Shown here: one piece after another, positions 46,854-56,327 of the stretch
Layout of the letters: each line of letters opens with the position of its first letter
How positions within the stretch are numbered: the first letter of the stretch is position 1
Assembly (NCBI RefSeq): GCF_038957035.1
Contig: NZ_CP152412.1
Location: forward strand, 7,002,501 to 7,066,500
DNA length: 64,000 bases
DNA from: Bradyrhizobium sp. B097
GTDB taxonomy: Bacteria > Pseudomonadota > Alphaproteobacteria > Rhizobiales > Xanthobacteraceae
Direction: 5' to 3'
Notes under the pieces: generated by a model
The model's database searches: none
Seen by the model: the letters and a program-made list of their open reading frames with translations, nothing else
Told to the model about the DNA's origin: nothing
Translations under genes and position numbers: made by a program

Positions 46854-47705
46854 TCACTTTCCGGAATTGACCAACGAGACATCGCCGATTGAGCTATCTT
46901 CTTGTAGCCCATACTTTTTCAGGAGCTGGGCATAAGTGCCGTCGGCTATCACTTCATCCAAGGCTTTTTTCAAAGTGTCGCCTAGTTCCTTATTCTTTGC
47001 CAGATACGGGAAACCAAACAAGAAATTGGCCAAAGGAGGGCCTCCGAGCGGTTTGAAGACATCTTCTCCCTCGGCCTTCCTCGCCTGCGCGAATGCGGTG
47101 GCTCCAATAAAGCCGGCGTCCACTCGGCCCTGCTTCATCATCAGCTGTTGTTCTGATCCGTTAGCGACCTCCAGCTGCTCCACACCAGGTCTCCCAGCTT
47201 TCGTACAATTTTCCTCGCTCCAGCGTTCAACGGTTCCGAGCATGGCTTTGCTACCCCGCGTATTCGCCACACGTTTTCCGCATAGGGCGGCCAGGTCCTT
47301 GAATTGGTCGGCCTTCGCGGTGAGAGTGTAGAGATAGGTCGGCTCGTTCAGGAAGTCGATGAAGCTCACCCCGTTTTCGCGCCTCTCGGGCGTGTCCCAC
47401 ATGTCCCCTGTTGCGACATCTACGCGGCCAGTTTTAAGGGGAGCAAAGCTGGCTTGCTCCACCCAACCAGCTTCAATCCAGTTGACCTTTAACCCGGCCT
47501 TTTTGGCCATCGCCTCAAACAGGTCATGGTTGAAGCCCGTTAGCTCGCCGGTTTTGGGGTCCTTGAATTCTAGCGGTGGATAGATGACCACGGTCCCAAC
47601 GTTAATCGTCTTGCGCGACTCCTGCGCATAAGCAGCCGTGGTCAGTAGGCTCGCGCAGAGAGCGAAGCTAGAGACCAAATTACGCACGACAGATCTACTA
47701 GACAT
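46854..47705 (-). CDS. Amino-acid-type ABC transporter substrate-binding protein, paralogue 1
   Basis: 283 residues from the ATG at 47705 with a GGGGA ribosome-binding site; a signal peptide of about 27 residues ends in AYAQ. Family 3 solute-binding fold: INVGTVVIYPPLEFKDPKTGELTGFNHDLFEAMAKKAGLKV near the start, then GRVDVATGDMWDTPERRE and RGSKAMLGTVERW. Two close paralogues lie at 54565-55413 and 62459-63304; this and the second share a stretch of about 70 nearly identical bases. The paired Cys (LAALCGK, EENCTKAG) is conserved in all three. No permease gene is adjacent. The ligand is unknown, probably a polar amino acid or a related amine. Confidence 0.92.
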   Translation of the reverse strand: MSSRSVVRNLVSSFALCASLLTTAAYAQESRKTINVGTVVIYPPLEFKDPKTGELTGFNHDLFEAMAKKAGLKVNWIEAGWVEQASFAPLKTGRVDVATGDMWDTPERRENGVSFIDFLNEPTYLYTLTAKADQFKDLAALCGKRVANTRGSKAMLGTVERWSEENCTKAGRPGVEQLEVANGSEQQLMMKQGRVDAGFIGATAFAQARKAEGEDVFKPLGGPPLANFLFGFPYLAKNKELGDTLKKALDEVIADGTYAQLLKKYGLQEDSSIGDVSLVNSGK

Positions 47706-48072
47706 GTTATCCCCTTTTAGGCTCAACTGGATAATCGGGCATAATTCCTATCGCGCGTTTGCGCATTCCTGAAGCCTAACAATGCCAAAGCGGCTTTGCC
47801 CTCTAAAGATGCTGCCGCTACAGATTTTTTAGGTTCTCTTGAACTCTCCGAAAAGCTATGGGCCTTCGTCAGCCTTCGGGGTGTCGATGGGGAGACTTGG
47901 ACCCAGGATAATGAAACCACAGCAAATCTTCCTGCAGTCGATCTGGCTTCTTTCTTTTTTAGAACCGATCGGCCTTCCCGATCGAACGCGCGGCTCAACC
48001 AAACTCCTACTGGACAGGCGCGCTCTCACGATGTCCATGCGACCGAAGTGTTCGCGGGGCTTCAACTACTGA
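47706..48072. other. Intergenic region between binding protein 1 and hydroxylase 1
   Basis: About 367 bp. No gene was recognised. In the paralogous layout at 55-58 kb, Rieske and reductase genes lie between the two members, and nothing here resembles them. Confidence 0.5.
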
Positions 48073-49098
48073 TCATCCCTGTGACGAGCCGCGCACATAC
48101 TTCTTGGCTTTCATCCGCTTGTACATCGCTTCTTCGGCTTCCGGTGAACCATCATGCGCTGTTCCGAACAGCCAATCGAGCCCATGAAGCTCTCCGCCGT
48201 AGTTCACTTCAAAATACTTGTGGTGCAGGTAATGAAAGTAGATGTCATTGTCGATAAACTCGCCGTCACGCGTAGCAACGGCATGGAAGCCGAGGTGACC
48301 GATGGCTGGATGAAGCCCGAAAAACATGAGCATAAACATGGAGTGTATAGGGTTTGAAGGAACCACGGCAACGATCAGCACAAGCGAGAAGTAGATAAGG
48401 TGCTCGAACGTGTGCATCGACAGGCCGGACCACGGGCCGGGGTTGAAGCTGTTGTGATGCACTTTGTGAATCCAATGATAGAGCGGCCCCATATGGATCA
48501 GGCGATGAACCACATAGAAGTGTATCCCTTCCCAAAGGGGCACTAATAGCAGCAAAGCCACGCAATAGATCGGATGTTGCGCGAAATCGACACGCGCAAT
48601 GTAGCCGTTGGCGTACATCCACCAGATCACCGCTTCGTACGCCGTCCAGACTGGCACTCCACTGCACATCGTCCAGAACACATTTTCCGCTGTTTGACTT
48701 CCAAATAGGAAGCTTGAATTATCAGCCTCAGGCCACCTCGCGTTGTACTTAAAAGCCGTTTGCTGTCGGCGCCGGATATAGAGCATGAAATGCAAGCCGC
48801 CGCAGATCAGCAGCTCCAGCACTGCATTGCGCAGCAGGATGAGCGAAATCCAGCCAACACTGAAGTTCCGCATAGTCTCTAGTGACGGCGTCAAATAACG
48901 AATTGTGAAAAAAGTCAACACCAGAAAGGCAGCATTCCGAGGCCAAATGTAGCCCGGAGAACCGAACATATAGCGTAGAAACTTGATCGGCTGGACCGGC
49001 CAGACGAAAACTGGCGCCCGCGTTATTAGCCTTTTGGGTGTCCAGTACCCTCGTTTGTCGCGGTTGCCATATAGGGTGTCATCCAGGCCCTTCTCCAT
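48073..49098 (-). CDS. Sterol desaturase/fatty acid hydroxylase family membrane oxygenase, paralogue 1
   Basis: 341 residues from the ATG at 49098, with GGAGG eleven bases upstream; the frame is open to 49191. Several membrane segments and the eight-histidine di-iron signature are visible: HRLIH, HKVHH, GFHA, and HYLHHKYFEVNYGG. The enzymes insert oxygen into lipid-like or other hydrophobic C-H bonds, taking electrons from a ferredoxin or cytochrome. A close paralogue lies at 58274-59287 with very similar DNA sequence in the middle. This copy has no Rieske or reductase partner next to it and follows the amidase gene by 19 bp, so it is in the amidase operon. Confidence 0.88.
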   Translation of the reverse strand: MEKGLDDTLYGNRDKRGYWTPKRLITRAPVFVWPVQPIKFLRYMFGSPGYIWPRNAAFLVLTFFTIRYLTPSLETMRNFSVGWISLILLRNAVLELLICGGLHFMLYIRRRQQTAFKYNARWPEADNSSFLFGSQTAENVFWTMCSGVPVWTAYEAVIWWMYANGYIARVDFAQHPIYCVALLLLVPLWEGIHFYVVHRLIHMGPLYHWIHKVHHNSFNPGPWSGLSMHTFEHLIYFSLVLIVAVVPSNPIHSMFMLMFFGLHPAIGHLGFHAVATRDGEFIDNDIYFHYLHHKYFEVNYGGELHGLDWLFGTAHDGSPEAEEAMYKRMKAKKYVRGSSQG

Positions 49099-49117
49099 CG
49101 ATAAACTCGCCTCCAAC

Positions 49118-50533
49118 CTATTCGGATCGGGGCAGCTCTTTGCCGCCGAATGAAGGGGGTCGCTTCCGACGCCAAGAAGTCGCTCTTTCAAACGCGTGCG
49201 CAGTCCGAAGCAGAAGAGGCTCGCAGTAGGGCTTGGCCACTAGCTGAATTGAGACCGGCAAGCCTAGATCACCAAAACCTGAGCAAACAGAGATTGCGGG
49301 ATAACCGGTTACATTGAAAGGTATGTTGAAACTAACGTTTTCCCAGGTAGACCACTTCTGCACCGCTTCGAATGGTATCGCTTCGGTCGCTTGCGACGTC
49401 GTGACAAGTATGTCTACGTCCGACATAGCGGCTGCCATCTCAAGGCACAACTCGCGCTGACGTCGCAATGCGTCGACGTACTGATCGCCAGTTATCAGCG
49501 CACCCAACGCTACGCGGTCTCGAAAGAACTCGCTGTATTCATAATAGCGCGTCGTCAGCCATGGCTTATGAACAGCGTAGCCTTCAGCAAAGCAGATCAG
49601 GGTACAACACGCGTGATAATCACTTAGGGGCGACAGGCTTACATCAGTTATGTTGGCGCCTAGCTCGCGCAGCACGTCTAAGCCCTCTTCGATGCCCGTC
49701 CGGGTCGCCACGCTAACAGGGGCATCGACTTCATGAAAGTGACGAACCACGCCGATCCGCAGTCCCTTGATCCCGCCGTCGATGCCTGAAGTGAAGTCGG
49801 CTACCGCGGATTCCATTCTACCAGGCTCATTCGAGCCATGAGCCACCATCGCCTGCAGCAGGAACGCGCAATCCTCTGCCGTCCAGGCCATAGGCCCAGC
49901 ATGATCCAAAGTGAAGGAGAGCGGGAGAATGCCGCGACCGTCGATCAGCCCATAAGTTGGCTTGATCCCAGAGATCCCGCAAACTGACGCGGGGCCACGG
50001 ATCGAACCGCTGGTGTCTGATCCTGTACCGCCCAAAATGAAACCGGCGGCAATAGCAACGGCCGTCCCGCTACTGCTTCCTGCCGGACTGTAGTTCAGAT
50101 TCCAGGGATTGCGAGGGGGAGGCCAAGGCAGGTCAAACGACGGCCCGCCCAAGCCAAACTCATACGTAGCGAGTTTGCCCATGAGCACCGTACCTGCCTC
50201 GGCCAGATTGCGAACGGCAACTGCATCTTCGGCCGGAACGTTTTCCTGCAGGATACGAGAGTTCCAGGTAGTGCGTATTCCGGCCGTGTCAAAGGCGTCC
50301 TTGTGAGCGATGGGGATGCCATCCAGCCTGCCCTTGGGCTGACCGCTGCTCCAGCGTCGCTCTGATGCGCGGGCATCAGCCATGGCTCGCTCCTCAGTTA
50401 GGAGCAGGAAGCTATTAAGCTGAGCGTCCGCGGCGCTAATCCGACTGAAGCAATCCTGCGTCAGTTCAACGGGCGAAAGCTTCCCTGCCTCGAACAGGCG
50501 GGACGCTTCCGAGATAGTGAATTGCGGCTTCAT
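49118..50533 (-). CDS. Amidase signature family hydrolase
   Basis: 471 residues. The Ser-Ser-Lys triad is visible: the Lys in IPIAHKDAFDTAGI, and the two Ser in NLNYSPAGSSSGTAVAIAAGF and GTGSDTSGSIRGPASVCGISGIKPTYG. It would hydrolyse an amide to acid and amine. The start overlaps the stop of a small GatC/AtzG-like gene (ATGA), a common arrangement for amidases with a small partner. The enzyme is part of a five-gene minus-strand set (ligase, enoyl-CoA hydratase, small protein, amidase, membrane hydroxylase). The substrate is unknown. Confidence 0.92.
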   Translation of the reverse strand: MKPQFTISEASRLFEAGKLSPVELTQDCFSRISAADAQLNSFLLLTEERAMADARASERRWSSGQPKGRLDGIPIAHKDAFDTAGIRTTWNSRILQENVPAEDAVAVRNLAEAGTVLMGKLATYEFGLGGPSFDLPWPPPRNPWNLNYSPAGSSSGTAVAIAAGFILGGTGSDTSGSIRGPASVCGISGIKPTYGLIDGRGILPLSFTLDHAGPMAWTAEDCAFLLQAMVAHGSNEPGRMESAVADFTSGIDGGIKGLRIGVVRHFHEVDAPVSVATRTGIEEGLDVLRELGANITDVSLSPLSDYHACCTLICFAEGYAVHKPWLTTRYYEYSEFFRDRVALGALITGDQYVDALRRQRELCLEMAAAMSDVDILVTTSQATEAIPFEAVQKWSTWENVSFNIPFNVTGYPAISVCSGFGDLGLPVSIQLVAKPYCEPLLLRTAHAFERATSWRRKRPPSFGGKELPRSE

Positions 50534-50709
50534 CGACGCTGCTCGGGGTTGAAGGCAAGAGAGGGCCGAGCATCCGGGGGTCTTCTGCGCGAAACCCGAT
50601 CAGCCAGCAAGTCGACAATCGGGCTCGCACGTCGCAGTTCGGCAATCGTCTCCGGTTTAAGTCGTAAGCCGCTTCGACTCATCGCGCTATCGAATTCAAC
50701 GTCGGTCAT
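50530..50709 (-). CDS. Small amidase-associated protein (GatC/AtzG-like)
   Basis: 59 residues from the ATG at 50709 (MTDVEFDSAMSRSGLRLKPET), following a GGA-rich site. A helical N-terminus and an Arg/Pro-rich tail are typical of the short proteins encoded just before some amidases, which stabilise the enzyme as GatC and AtzG do. The stop overlaps the amidase start by four bases, showing translational coupling. Too short for a confident family call. Confidence 0.6.
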   Translation of the reverse strand: MTDVEFDSAMSRSGLRLKPETIAELRRASPIVDLLADRVSRRRPPDARPSLAFNPEQRR

Positions 50710-50987
50710 GCATCCTTCCTTTCTCGAACTCTGCTGTATGACGTGGTCAGGCGGCTGCTTCATGGCCGAAGAAACCGCTTTACAACCCTTGAGCGCGCAG
50801 CTTGCCCAGAGATCCTCGCGGGAATCCCAAGCCGACTATTATCCAGCCCTTGAGCAGTCCTCGACGTACCGCAACAGTACCTCGTAGTCGTAGTTCGCTA
50901 TCGGGCCCGCAGCTCCACTCATTGGTACAGCGCGGTCTGAAACAGTTCGCTTAATTCCTGCAGCACCGCGCGTCGTCCCGTCCGAAC

Positions 50988-51878
50988 TCACTTGTACTCC
51001 AGCTCCTGCCACCACGGAAAGTAATCCGGCATGTCGCTTGAGACCTTATCCTTGAACATGGCCGGACGCTTCTCTAGGAACGACGTTATGCCCTCCCTTA
51101 CGTCGGTAGAGCGTCCGCGCGTGTAAAGACCCCGGCTATCTATCTTATGCGCCTCCATCGGATCTTCGGCGCCCGTCATGCGCCACATCATCTGTCGGAT
51201 CAGCGCGATCGACACCGGCGCGGTTTTGGAAGCTATCTCCTTGGCCAACTCACGCGCAGTATTTAATAGTTCGTCCGGGGGGACCACCTTGCTGACCAGC
51301 CGTCCCGCTAATGCCTCGCGCGCTTGAAAGACACGGCCAGTATAGCACCATTCCAATGCTTGCGAGATGCCGACTATGCGTGGCAAAAACCAGCTAGAAG
51401 CTGCCTCTGGCACGATCCCACGTTGAGAGAAAACAAAACCAAAGCGTGCAGCTTCAGAGGCGATGCGGATATCCATCGCTAGCTGCATGGTGACGCCAAC
51501 ACCAACCGCGGGACCGTTCACCGCGGCTATCACTGGCTTCAGACTCTTGAAAATGCGCAAAGTCACCTGTCCACCACCGTCGCGGACCCGCGGATCGCTG
51601 TAATCGACTTGCTGATTAGGCAGGCGACGTACCGGGCCACGCTGCGCGTCGCGATCAAAAGTGTTTGTGCCGGTAGAGAGGTCCGCGCCGGCGCAGAACC
51701 CACGTCCGGCGCCGGTGACGATAATGGCGCGGATGTCATCGTCTTGATCGGCGGCGTCGAAGGCATTGATAAGTTCGGATTGCATTTTCGCGTTGAACGC
51801 GTTGAGCTTGTCGGGCCGATTCAGCGTAATGGTGAGGATTTGCTCGGAAACCTCATATTTGATCGTCTCGTATGCCAT
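50988..51878 (-). CDS. Enoyl-CoA hydratase/isomerase family protein
   Basis: 296 residues. Crotonase fold: ITLNRPDKLNAFNAKMQSELI, oxyanion-hole segments AGRGFCAGADLS and AAVNGPAVGVGVTMQLAMDIRIAS, and the catalytic-Glu region FVFSQRGIVPEAASSWFLPRIVG. It hydrates or isomerises an acyl-CoA. It lies between the acyl-CoA ligase gene (246 bp upstream) and the amidase pair (278 bp downstream) on the same strand, so it probably acts on the CoA thioester made by that ligase. Confidence 0.92.
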   Translation of the reverse strand: MAYETIKYEVSEQILTITLNRPDKLNAFNAKMQSELINAFDAADQDDDIRAIIVTGAGRGFCAGADLSTGTNTFDRDAQRGPVRRLPNQQVDYSDPRVRDGGGQVTLRIFKSLKPVIAAVNGPAVGVGVTMQLAMDIRIASEAARFGFVFSQRGIVPEAASSWFLPRIVGISQALEWCYTGRVFQAREALAGRLVSKVVPPDELLNTARELAKEIASKTAPVSIALIRQMMWRMTGAEDPMEAHKIDSRGLYTRGRSTDVREGITSFLEKRPAMFKDKVSSDMPDYFPWWQELEYK

Positions 51879-52123
51879 TCGGTTCCCTCAACTGTCTTCC
51901 TGAACGTAATTCTGGCCGTGGGCTGCGTTTGATCAGCCGGATCACGCGCTGCATTCAATTGCGACTCTCATCGCAGGTCAGATGAGCACAAAAGCAAACC
52001 AGTCTTCCGGCGCTCCCGCTTTCGATGAGAAAGTCAGAAGTTCGCTTCAGATAACTCAAAATCGGCGGCGGCACTCGAACAAATGCATATCCTTGCCTGC
52101 CCCGGCGATAAGAGAGCGGGTCC

Positions 52124-53845
52124 TCATGACGCGCTTCCGTTTCCGATCACGCCGGAAACCGTGGCAAGCCGGTCGAACACTATCGTGCCGGGAGTCTCCG
52201 CAAGAAGTAGGTGTTTGGCGACCTTTGATGAAACAGTCTTCGGTAGCGATGTTCTGCTCTCGAAGAACCGGGGCACCTTGAAGGGCGCGAGATTACGGCG
52301 GCAATGATCGACTAGAGCGGCGACCTGGGCCTCCGTTCCCCTTACACCCTCCCGCCACACCACGATCGCTTTGATCTCCTCACCGCGGACCTCGTCCTTG
52401 ACGGGGACGACAGCGACTTCAGTGACGTCCGGGTGCGCCGCCAAGACAGTTTCAACTTCTCGCGCCGCAATGTTCTCGCCACTTCGACGTATCGAGTCCT
52501 TGATGCGTCCAACGATATAGAAATAACCACGCTCGTCCATCCGAAATAGATCGCCAGTACGAAACCAGTCGCCGTGGAAGGCTGCGTCTGTCGCATCTGG
52601 CCGCTTGTAGTAACCTTGCATAATGCCGGGGCCACGAACTAGCAGTTCTCCGACTGTACCTGGCGGCACCGTCGCACCGCTCTCGTCGGCTACGCGGCAC
52701 TCCCGAAAGGGGCAAGGAATTCCGCACGATCCGGAACCGACCATGTCGGTCGCTTCCAAAGGCATATAGAGTGTCGATGCGATTTCTGTCATCCCGTAGG
52801 CTTCGCGCGCGCAGAGATCGAAACGCTCCTCGAGTTCGGCGTGCAGTCGCGGCGGAACCCCGAAAATGCTCGCCCGGATCACGGCATTCTCGCTGTCGCG
52901 GGAATCGACTGGCTGCTTCAGAGTCAAATGTGGCAAATGGCAAAATTCGATCCCGTATTCTCGCACCCACCTCATGAAGCGTGAGGCGCTCTGCCGCTCG
53001 GCAATGTAAAGCGTTGCCCGCTGGTACAGCGTCATCAGCAATATCCACTGCGGGTCAATGTAGAAAAATGGCGTGGATGTTAAGATCCGACGATAGACCC
53101 GACCGTCGCGGAACGCATTGACCTTGCCAGCACTAAGCCAAAAGCGCTGTGACAACATGCAGCCCTTCGGAAAGCCAGTCGTGCCTGACGTATACTGGAT
53201 GTTGAGCAAGGTATCGTGATGCACATCGGGCGTCGGCAGCAAGGCGCCGGGATCGGCCTGCATCAAAGAGCCAAGGGCAACGTGGCCTGCTGGCGCACTT
53301 CCCGCGACAATCATCCTTTCTGCGGGCATGGAGACCGCTCCACGCGCGATGGCCCGCTGGATCGTCGGCAGCAGTAGCGAGGTTGTGACGACAAACGAGG
53401 CGCTGCTATCGTTAAGGACGTATTCTATCTCACGCTCGCTATACCCGGTATTCAGCGGCACCATTACCGCGCCAAGAATACCTAGTGCCAACCAGGTCAA
53501 CGGCATCGCCGCGATATTGGGCAGCATCACCGCAACATGCGTACCCTTCCTTATACCGAGCTGCACAAATCCGGCAGCCAACGCGCGTGTTTGGGTCTCA
53601 AGCTCATCATAACGTAGCTTTTCTCCGCTATCGATGAAGTGCCAAACGAGCGAATCTCCGCCTTCTCGCGACGCTTCGCGGATTAGGGCTTCGAAGTTTA
53701 TTGGGAGGGGTTCGGCCTCAATAAGCGCGCGGCGCTCATGTGCGGGAGGGACCGTCGCCAAAGCAATACGCGCGCGCTTCTTGATGCCCGCAACTTCCTT
53801 CAGTCGTTCATCTGCAATCTGCAGCGTGTGGACCGGCTTGGACAT
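52124..53845 (-). CDS. AMP-dependent acyl-CoA synthetase/ligase
   Basis: 573 residues. ANL-superfamily motifs: P-loop YTSGTTGFPKG, A5-like REAYGMTEIAS, A7/A8 GDWFRTGDLFRMDERGYFYIVGRIKD, and the catalytic Lys near the end in TVSSKVAKHLL. It activates a carboxylic acid with ATP and CoA. Overall it resembles ligases for aromatic or alicyclic acids and carnitine/crotonobetaine more than long-chain fatty acids, but the substrate pocket cannot be read with confidence. First gene of the minus-strand degradative set. Confidence 0.92.
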   Translation of the reverse strand: MSKPVHTLQIADERLKEVAGIKKRARIALATVPPAHERRALIEAEPLPINFEALIREASREGGDSLVWHFIDSGEKLRYDELETQTRALAAGFVQLGIRKGTHVAVMLPNIAAMPLTWLALGILGAVMVPLNTGYSEREIEYVLNDSSASFVVTTSLLLPTIQRAIARGAVSMPAERMIVAGSAPAGHVALGSLMQADPGALLPTPDVHHDTLLNIQYTSGTTGFPKGCMLSQRFWLSAGKVNAFRDGRVYRRILTSTPFFYIDPQWILLMTLYQRATLYIAERQSASRFMRWVREYGIEFCHLPHLTLKQPVDSRDSENAVIRASIFGVPPRLHAELEERFDLCAREAYGMTEIASTLYMPLEATDMVGSGSCGIPCPFRECRVADESGATVPPGTVGELLVRGPGIMQGYYKRPDATDAAFHGDWFRTGDLFRMDERGYFYIVGRIKDSIRRSGENIAAREVETVLAAHPDVTEVAVVPVKDEVRGEEIKAIVVWREGVRGTEAQVAALVDHCRRNLAPFKVPRFFESRTSLPKTVSSKVAKHLLLAETPGTIVFDRLATVSGVIGNGSAS

Positions 53846-54017
53846 GGAACCCCCACTTTAACGCCACATCGTTCTGCAGCGTGGATGTGCGACAGTTGGG
53901 CTTTCTTAGATGAGTTGTTGCTGGGCCGGCCAATATTTTCAGCTCACTTAGGTGCTTCCAAAAGGTTATATTTCCATGCCTTCTCTCTAGTCATAAACTA
54001 ACCAATAGGGAGCTGAC

Positions 54018-54458
54018 ATGGCTCGAGAGCCAGCACATCAAACCTGGACAACTTTTCTTATCCCGCCCGGAGCCGATGTCATTTCACAAGGCATTGGATT
54101 ACCCCGTTTGGGCATGAGTATTCGTGCGAGGCGGGAGGATTTTATGCGGCCAACCTTAAACCAATCGCGCAATCTTGGGCAAAGCCGTCAAGACGGCTTG
54201 TTTCACGTGCTTACAAAACCGCGAGTCCGCCACGGTCCTGAAGCTCGCCGAAAAGACCGCCTCTTGGCTTCAATGCGACATTCGATAGCTGTGCAGCGAC
54301 TTTCAATCACTGACTTCGCCCGCACTCCCAGCGCGCTCGGCGAGGCGCCCGCAGACAGTTCGCTGCTTAAAATCATTCATGAAGTCGAGCAATGGGGACG
54401 TATGCTGCCAAATGAAACCGCTCAAGCGGTTGGGCAGAACGTTCCGCAGATAACTTAG
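54018..54458 (+). CDS. Hypothetical protein (uncertain)
   Basis: 146 codons with a good AGGGAG ribosome-binding site five bases before the ATG. No domain, signal peptide or membrane segment is recognised, and the composition is Arg/Gln/Pro-rich. It is divergent from the ligase and convergent with binding-protein gene 2. It could be a small gene or a chance frame in the 719-bp gap between 53846 and 54564. Confidence 0.3.
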   Translation: MAREPAHQTWTTFLIPPGADVISQGIGLPRLGMSIRARREDFMRPTLNQSRNLGQSRQDGLFHVLTKPRVRHGPEARRKDRLLASMRHSIAVQRLSITDFARTPSALGEAPADSSLLKIIHEVEQWGRMLPNETAQAVGQNVPQIT

Positions 54459-54511
54459 TGTAGTGCTGGTCGAGAGATAATTTTGCGGCTCAACAAGATG
54501 TAGTTTGAGAT

Positions 54512-54539
54512 CCGCCACCGCCCCTAGAGGCGATGGCGG
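54512..54539 (-). terminator. Hairpin after binding-protein gene 2
   Basis: CCGCCACCGCC / GGCGATGGCGG stem of 11 bp with one mismatch and a 6-base loop, 25 bp past the stop at 54565. It matches the hairpin after paralogue 1 in position and CCGCCACC sequence. Confidence 0.55.
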
Positions 54540-54564
54540 TCGTACTTCGCGTTTCTGACGAAGC

Positions 54565-55413
54565 TCACTTACCGGCGTCGATCGTTGACGAATTACCGAT
54601 CGAGCTGTCTTCCCGGAGATACCACTTATTCAAGAGCTGGGCATAGGTACCGTCGGCTATCACCTGATCCAACGACTTCTTGAGTGTGTCTCTAAGAGCC
54701 GTGTTCGTTGCCAATACGGGGAAACCGAGCAGAAACTTGCCCAAGGGTTCGCCGAGCTGTTTGAGCAAGTCGCCATCGCTCATTTTTGATGCTGCAAAAT
54801 TACTTGCGTTAGTGAAGCCGGCATCGACTCGCCCCTGCTTCAATGCCAACATCTGTTCTGCTGTGCTCGCCACTTCAAGCTGTTCCACGGCAGGCTTTCC
54901 TGCTTTCGTACAATTTTCCTGGCTCCAGCGCTCAACGGTCCCGAGCATCGCTTTGCTACCGCGCGAATTAGCCACACGCTTTCCGCACAAGGCAGCTAAG
55001 TCCTTGAACTGGTCGGCCTTCGCGGTGAGAGTGTAGAAATACATTGGTTCAGAGAGAAAATCGATAAAGCTCACCCCGCTTTCGCGCCTCTCCGGCGTGT
55101 CAAACATATCCCCCGTTGCAACATCTACGCGGCCCGTGCGGAGGGGAGCAAAGCTGGCCTGCTCCACCCAAGCAGCCTCGATCCAGTTGACCTTGAACCC
55201 AGCCTTTTTGGCCATCGCCTCAAACAGGTCATGGTTGAAGCCCGTTAGCTCGCCGGTTTTGGGATCCTTGAATTCTAGCGGCGGATAGTTAATGACGGTC
55301 CCGACATTAATGATCTTCTCGGAAGACTGCGCATATGCCGAGGTAGCTAGTAGGCTAACACAAAGAGCGAGGCTGGATACGAAGGTACATATGGCGGTAG
55401 ATCTAATAGGCAT
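54565..55413 (-). CDS. Amino-acid-type ABC transporter substrate-binding protein, paralogue 2
   Basis: 282 residues with a signal peptide ending in AYAQ. Same fold and most of the same residues as paralogue 1 (INVGTVINYPPLEFKDPKTGELTGFNHDLF, GRVDVATGDMFDTPERRE, RGSKAMLGTVERW). The C-terminal half differs (TAEQMLALKQGRVDAGFTNASNFAASKM), so ligand preference may differ. Upstream on the same strand lies the remains of an ABC ATPase gene, the partner found intact before paralogue 3. Confidence 0.92.
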   Translation of the reverse strand: MPIRSTAICTFVSSLALCVSLLATSAYAQSSEKIINVGTVINYPPLEFKDPKTGELTGFNHDLFEAMAKKAGFKVNWIEAAWVEQASFAPLRTGRVDVATGDMFDTPERRESGVSFIDFLSEPMYFYTLTAKADQFKDLAALCGKRVANSRGSKAMLGTVERWSQENCTKAGKPAVEQLEVASTAEQMLALKQGRVDAGFTNASNFAASKMSDGDLLKQLGEPLGKFLLGFPVLATNTALRDTLKKSLDQVIADGTYAQLLNKWYLREDSSIGNSSTIDAGK

Positions 55414-55450
55414 ATTGAGTCCCCTCTTGTTTAAGTCGACGGCAGTTCAC

Positions 55451-55620
55451 TCAGCTCAGCACCATTGAAATAAGATTCAGCGCTCCCCACGCTCCGCTGT
55501 GATCCATGGTAAAGGGGCTTGCCACCTCACGCGAGACCCGAGCTTCGTCGGTCACTATAACCATTGTCATTCTGAGCCGGCGAGATCACGCATCACGGCG
55601 AGCGTCTCGCACTAATTCGG
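55451..55620 (-). pseudogene. Remnant of an ABC ATPase gene (3' end)
   Basis: The minus-strand frame reads MVIVTDEARVSREVASPFTMDH and ends with ISMVLS and a stop, against IIVTHELGFAREVANRVMFMDH and ISAVLS at the end of the intact ATPase at 63350. Upstream (55550-55620) short stretches match the DNA of the intact gene (TCATTGTCATTC, GCGAGATC). The rest of the gene is missing or unrecognisable. Confidence 0.72.
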
Positions 55621-56327
55621 ATTCACGCGCGGCAGTTAGCCCTTCTAAGAGCATGAACGCCGATTTCATTGCGGGCGCCCCGAATGATACTATCGCGCTT
55701 TTGCTGCCCCCGTTTTCGATGAAGCGCCATTCCAAACCCTGTTCGTCAGCGGAAAATAGGTCACCGATTAACTCAGCAGAGTTCTGGGACAGGCAGCCCC
55801 TCATCGTAAACCTGCTTGTCCTCCGAAAGCACCACATCATCCGACAAGATGCGTCCCGACTTCATACCGCACGCCCAATGTCACCCTCGAGACTGCCGTC
55901 ATAGGACGGGCCTTTCTCGAAGCTTATCACTGTGGCTGAGGTTGACTAATATCTTTAGGTATTTTGGAAACGTCCAAAAAGTTATGATCTGGCAGACCGG
56001 TGCGGCAAACTGGACTTCGTCATTCGCAGCGAGGCGAGCTGTGGCAGGTTACGGCGCGACGCGCTGGTGATGATGACGAGGCTCACGACTAATCCGTCGC
56101 GCACGCGATCAACAGAGGTCGGATGCTAGCACAACGTAATTACGGGAAATATGCGTCGGCCGTTGGAGAGACTTCGAGAATGACTTTTTTGCCAAGCATA
56201 AGCATTATCCTAAGATTGCGCTCTCCACTTCACGCCCAACTCGAATGACGACTCACGGTGATCATCGTCATTCCAAGTCTGTGTAAGATCACATGTCGTA
56301 GCGAGCGCCTTCGCCTACTAGCGACTA
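55621..56327. other. Intergenic stretch without a recognisable gene
   Basis: About 700 bp between the ATPase remnant and the reductase gene. Open frames are short. Part of it may be further decayed ATPase sequence. No terminator or repeat was identified. Confidence 0.4.
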
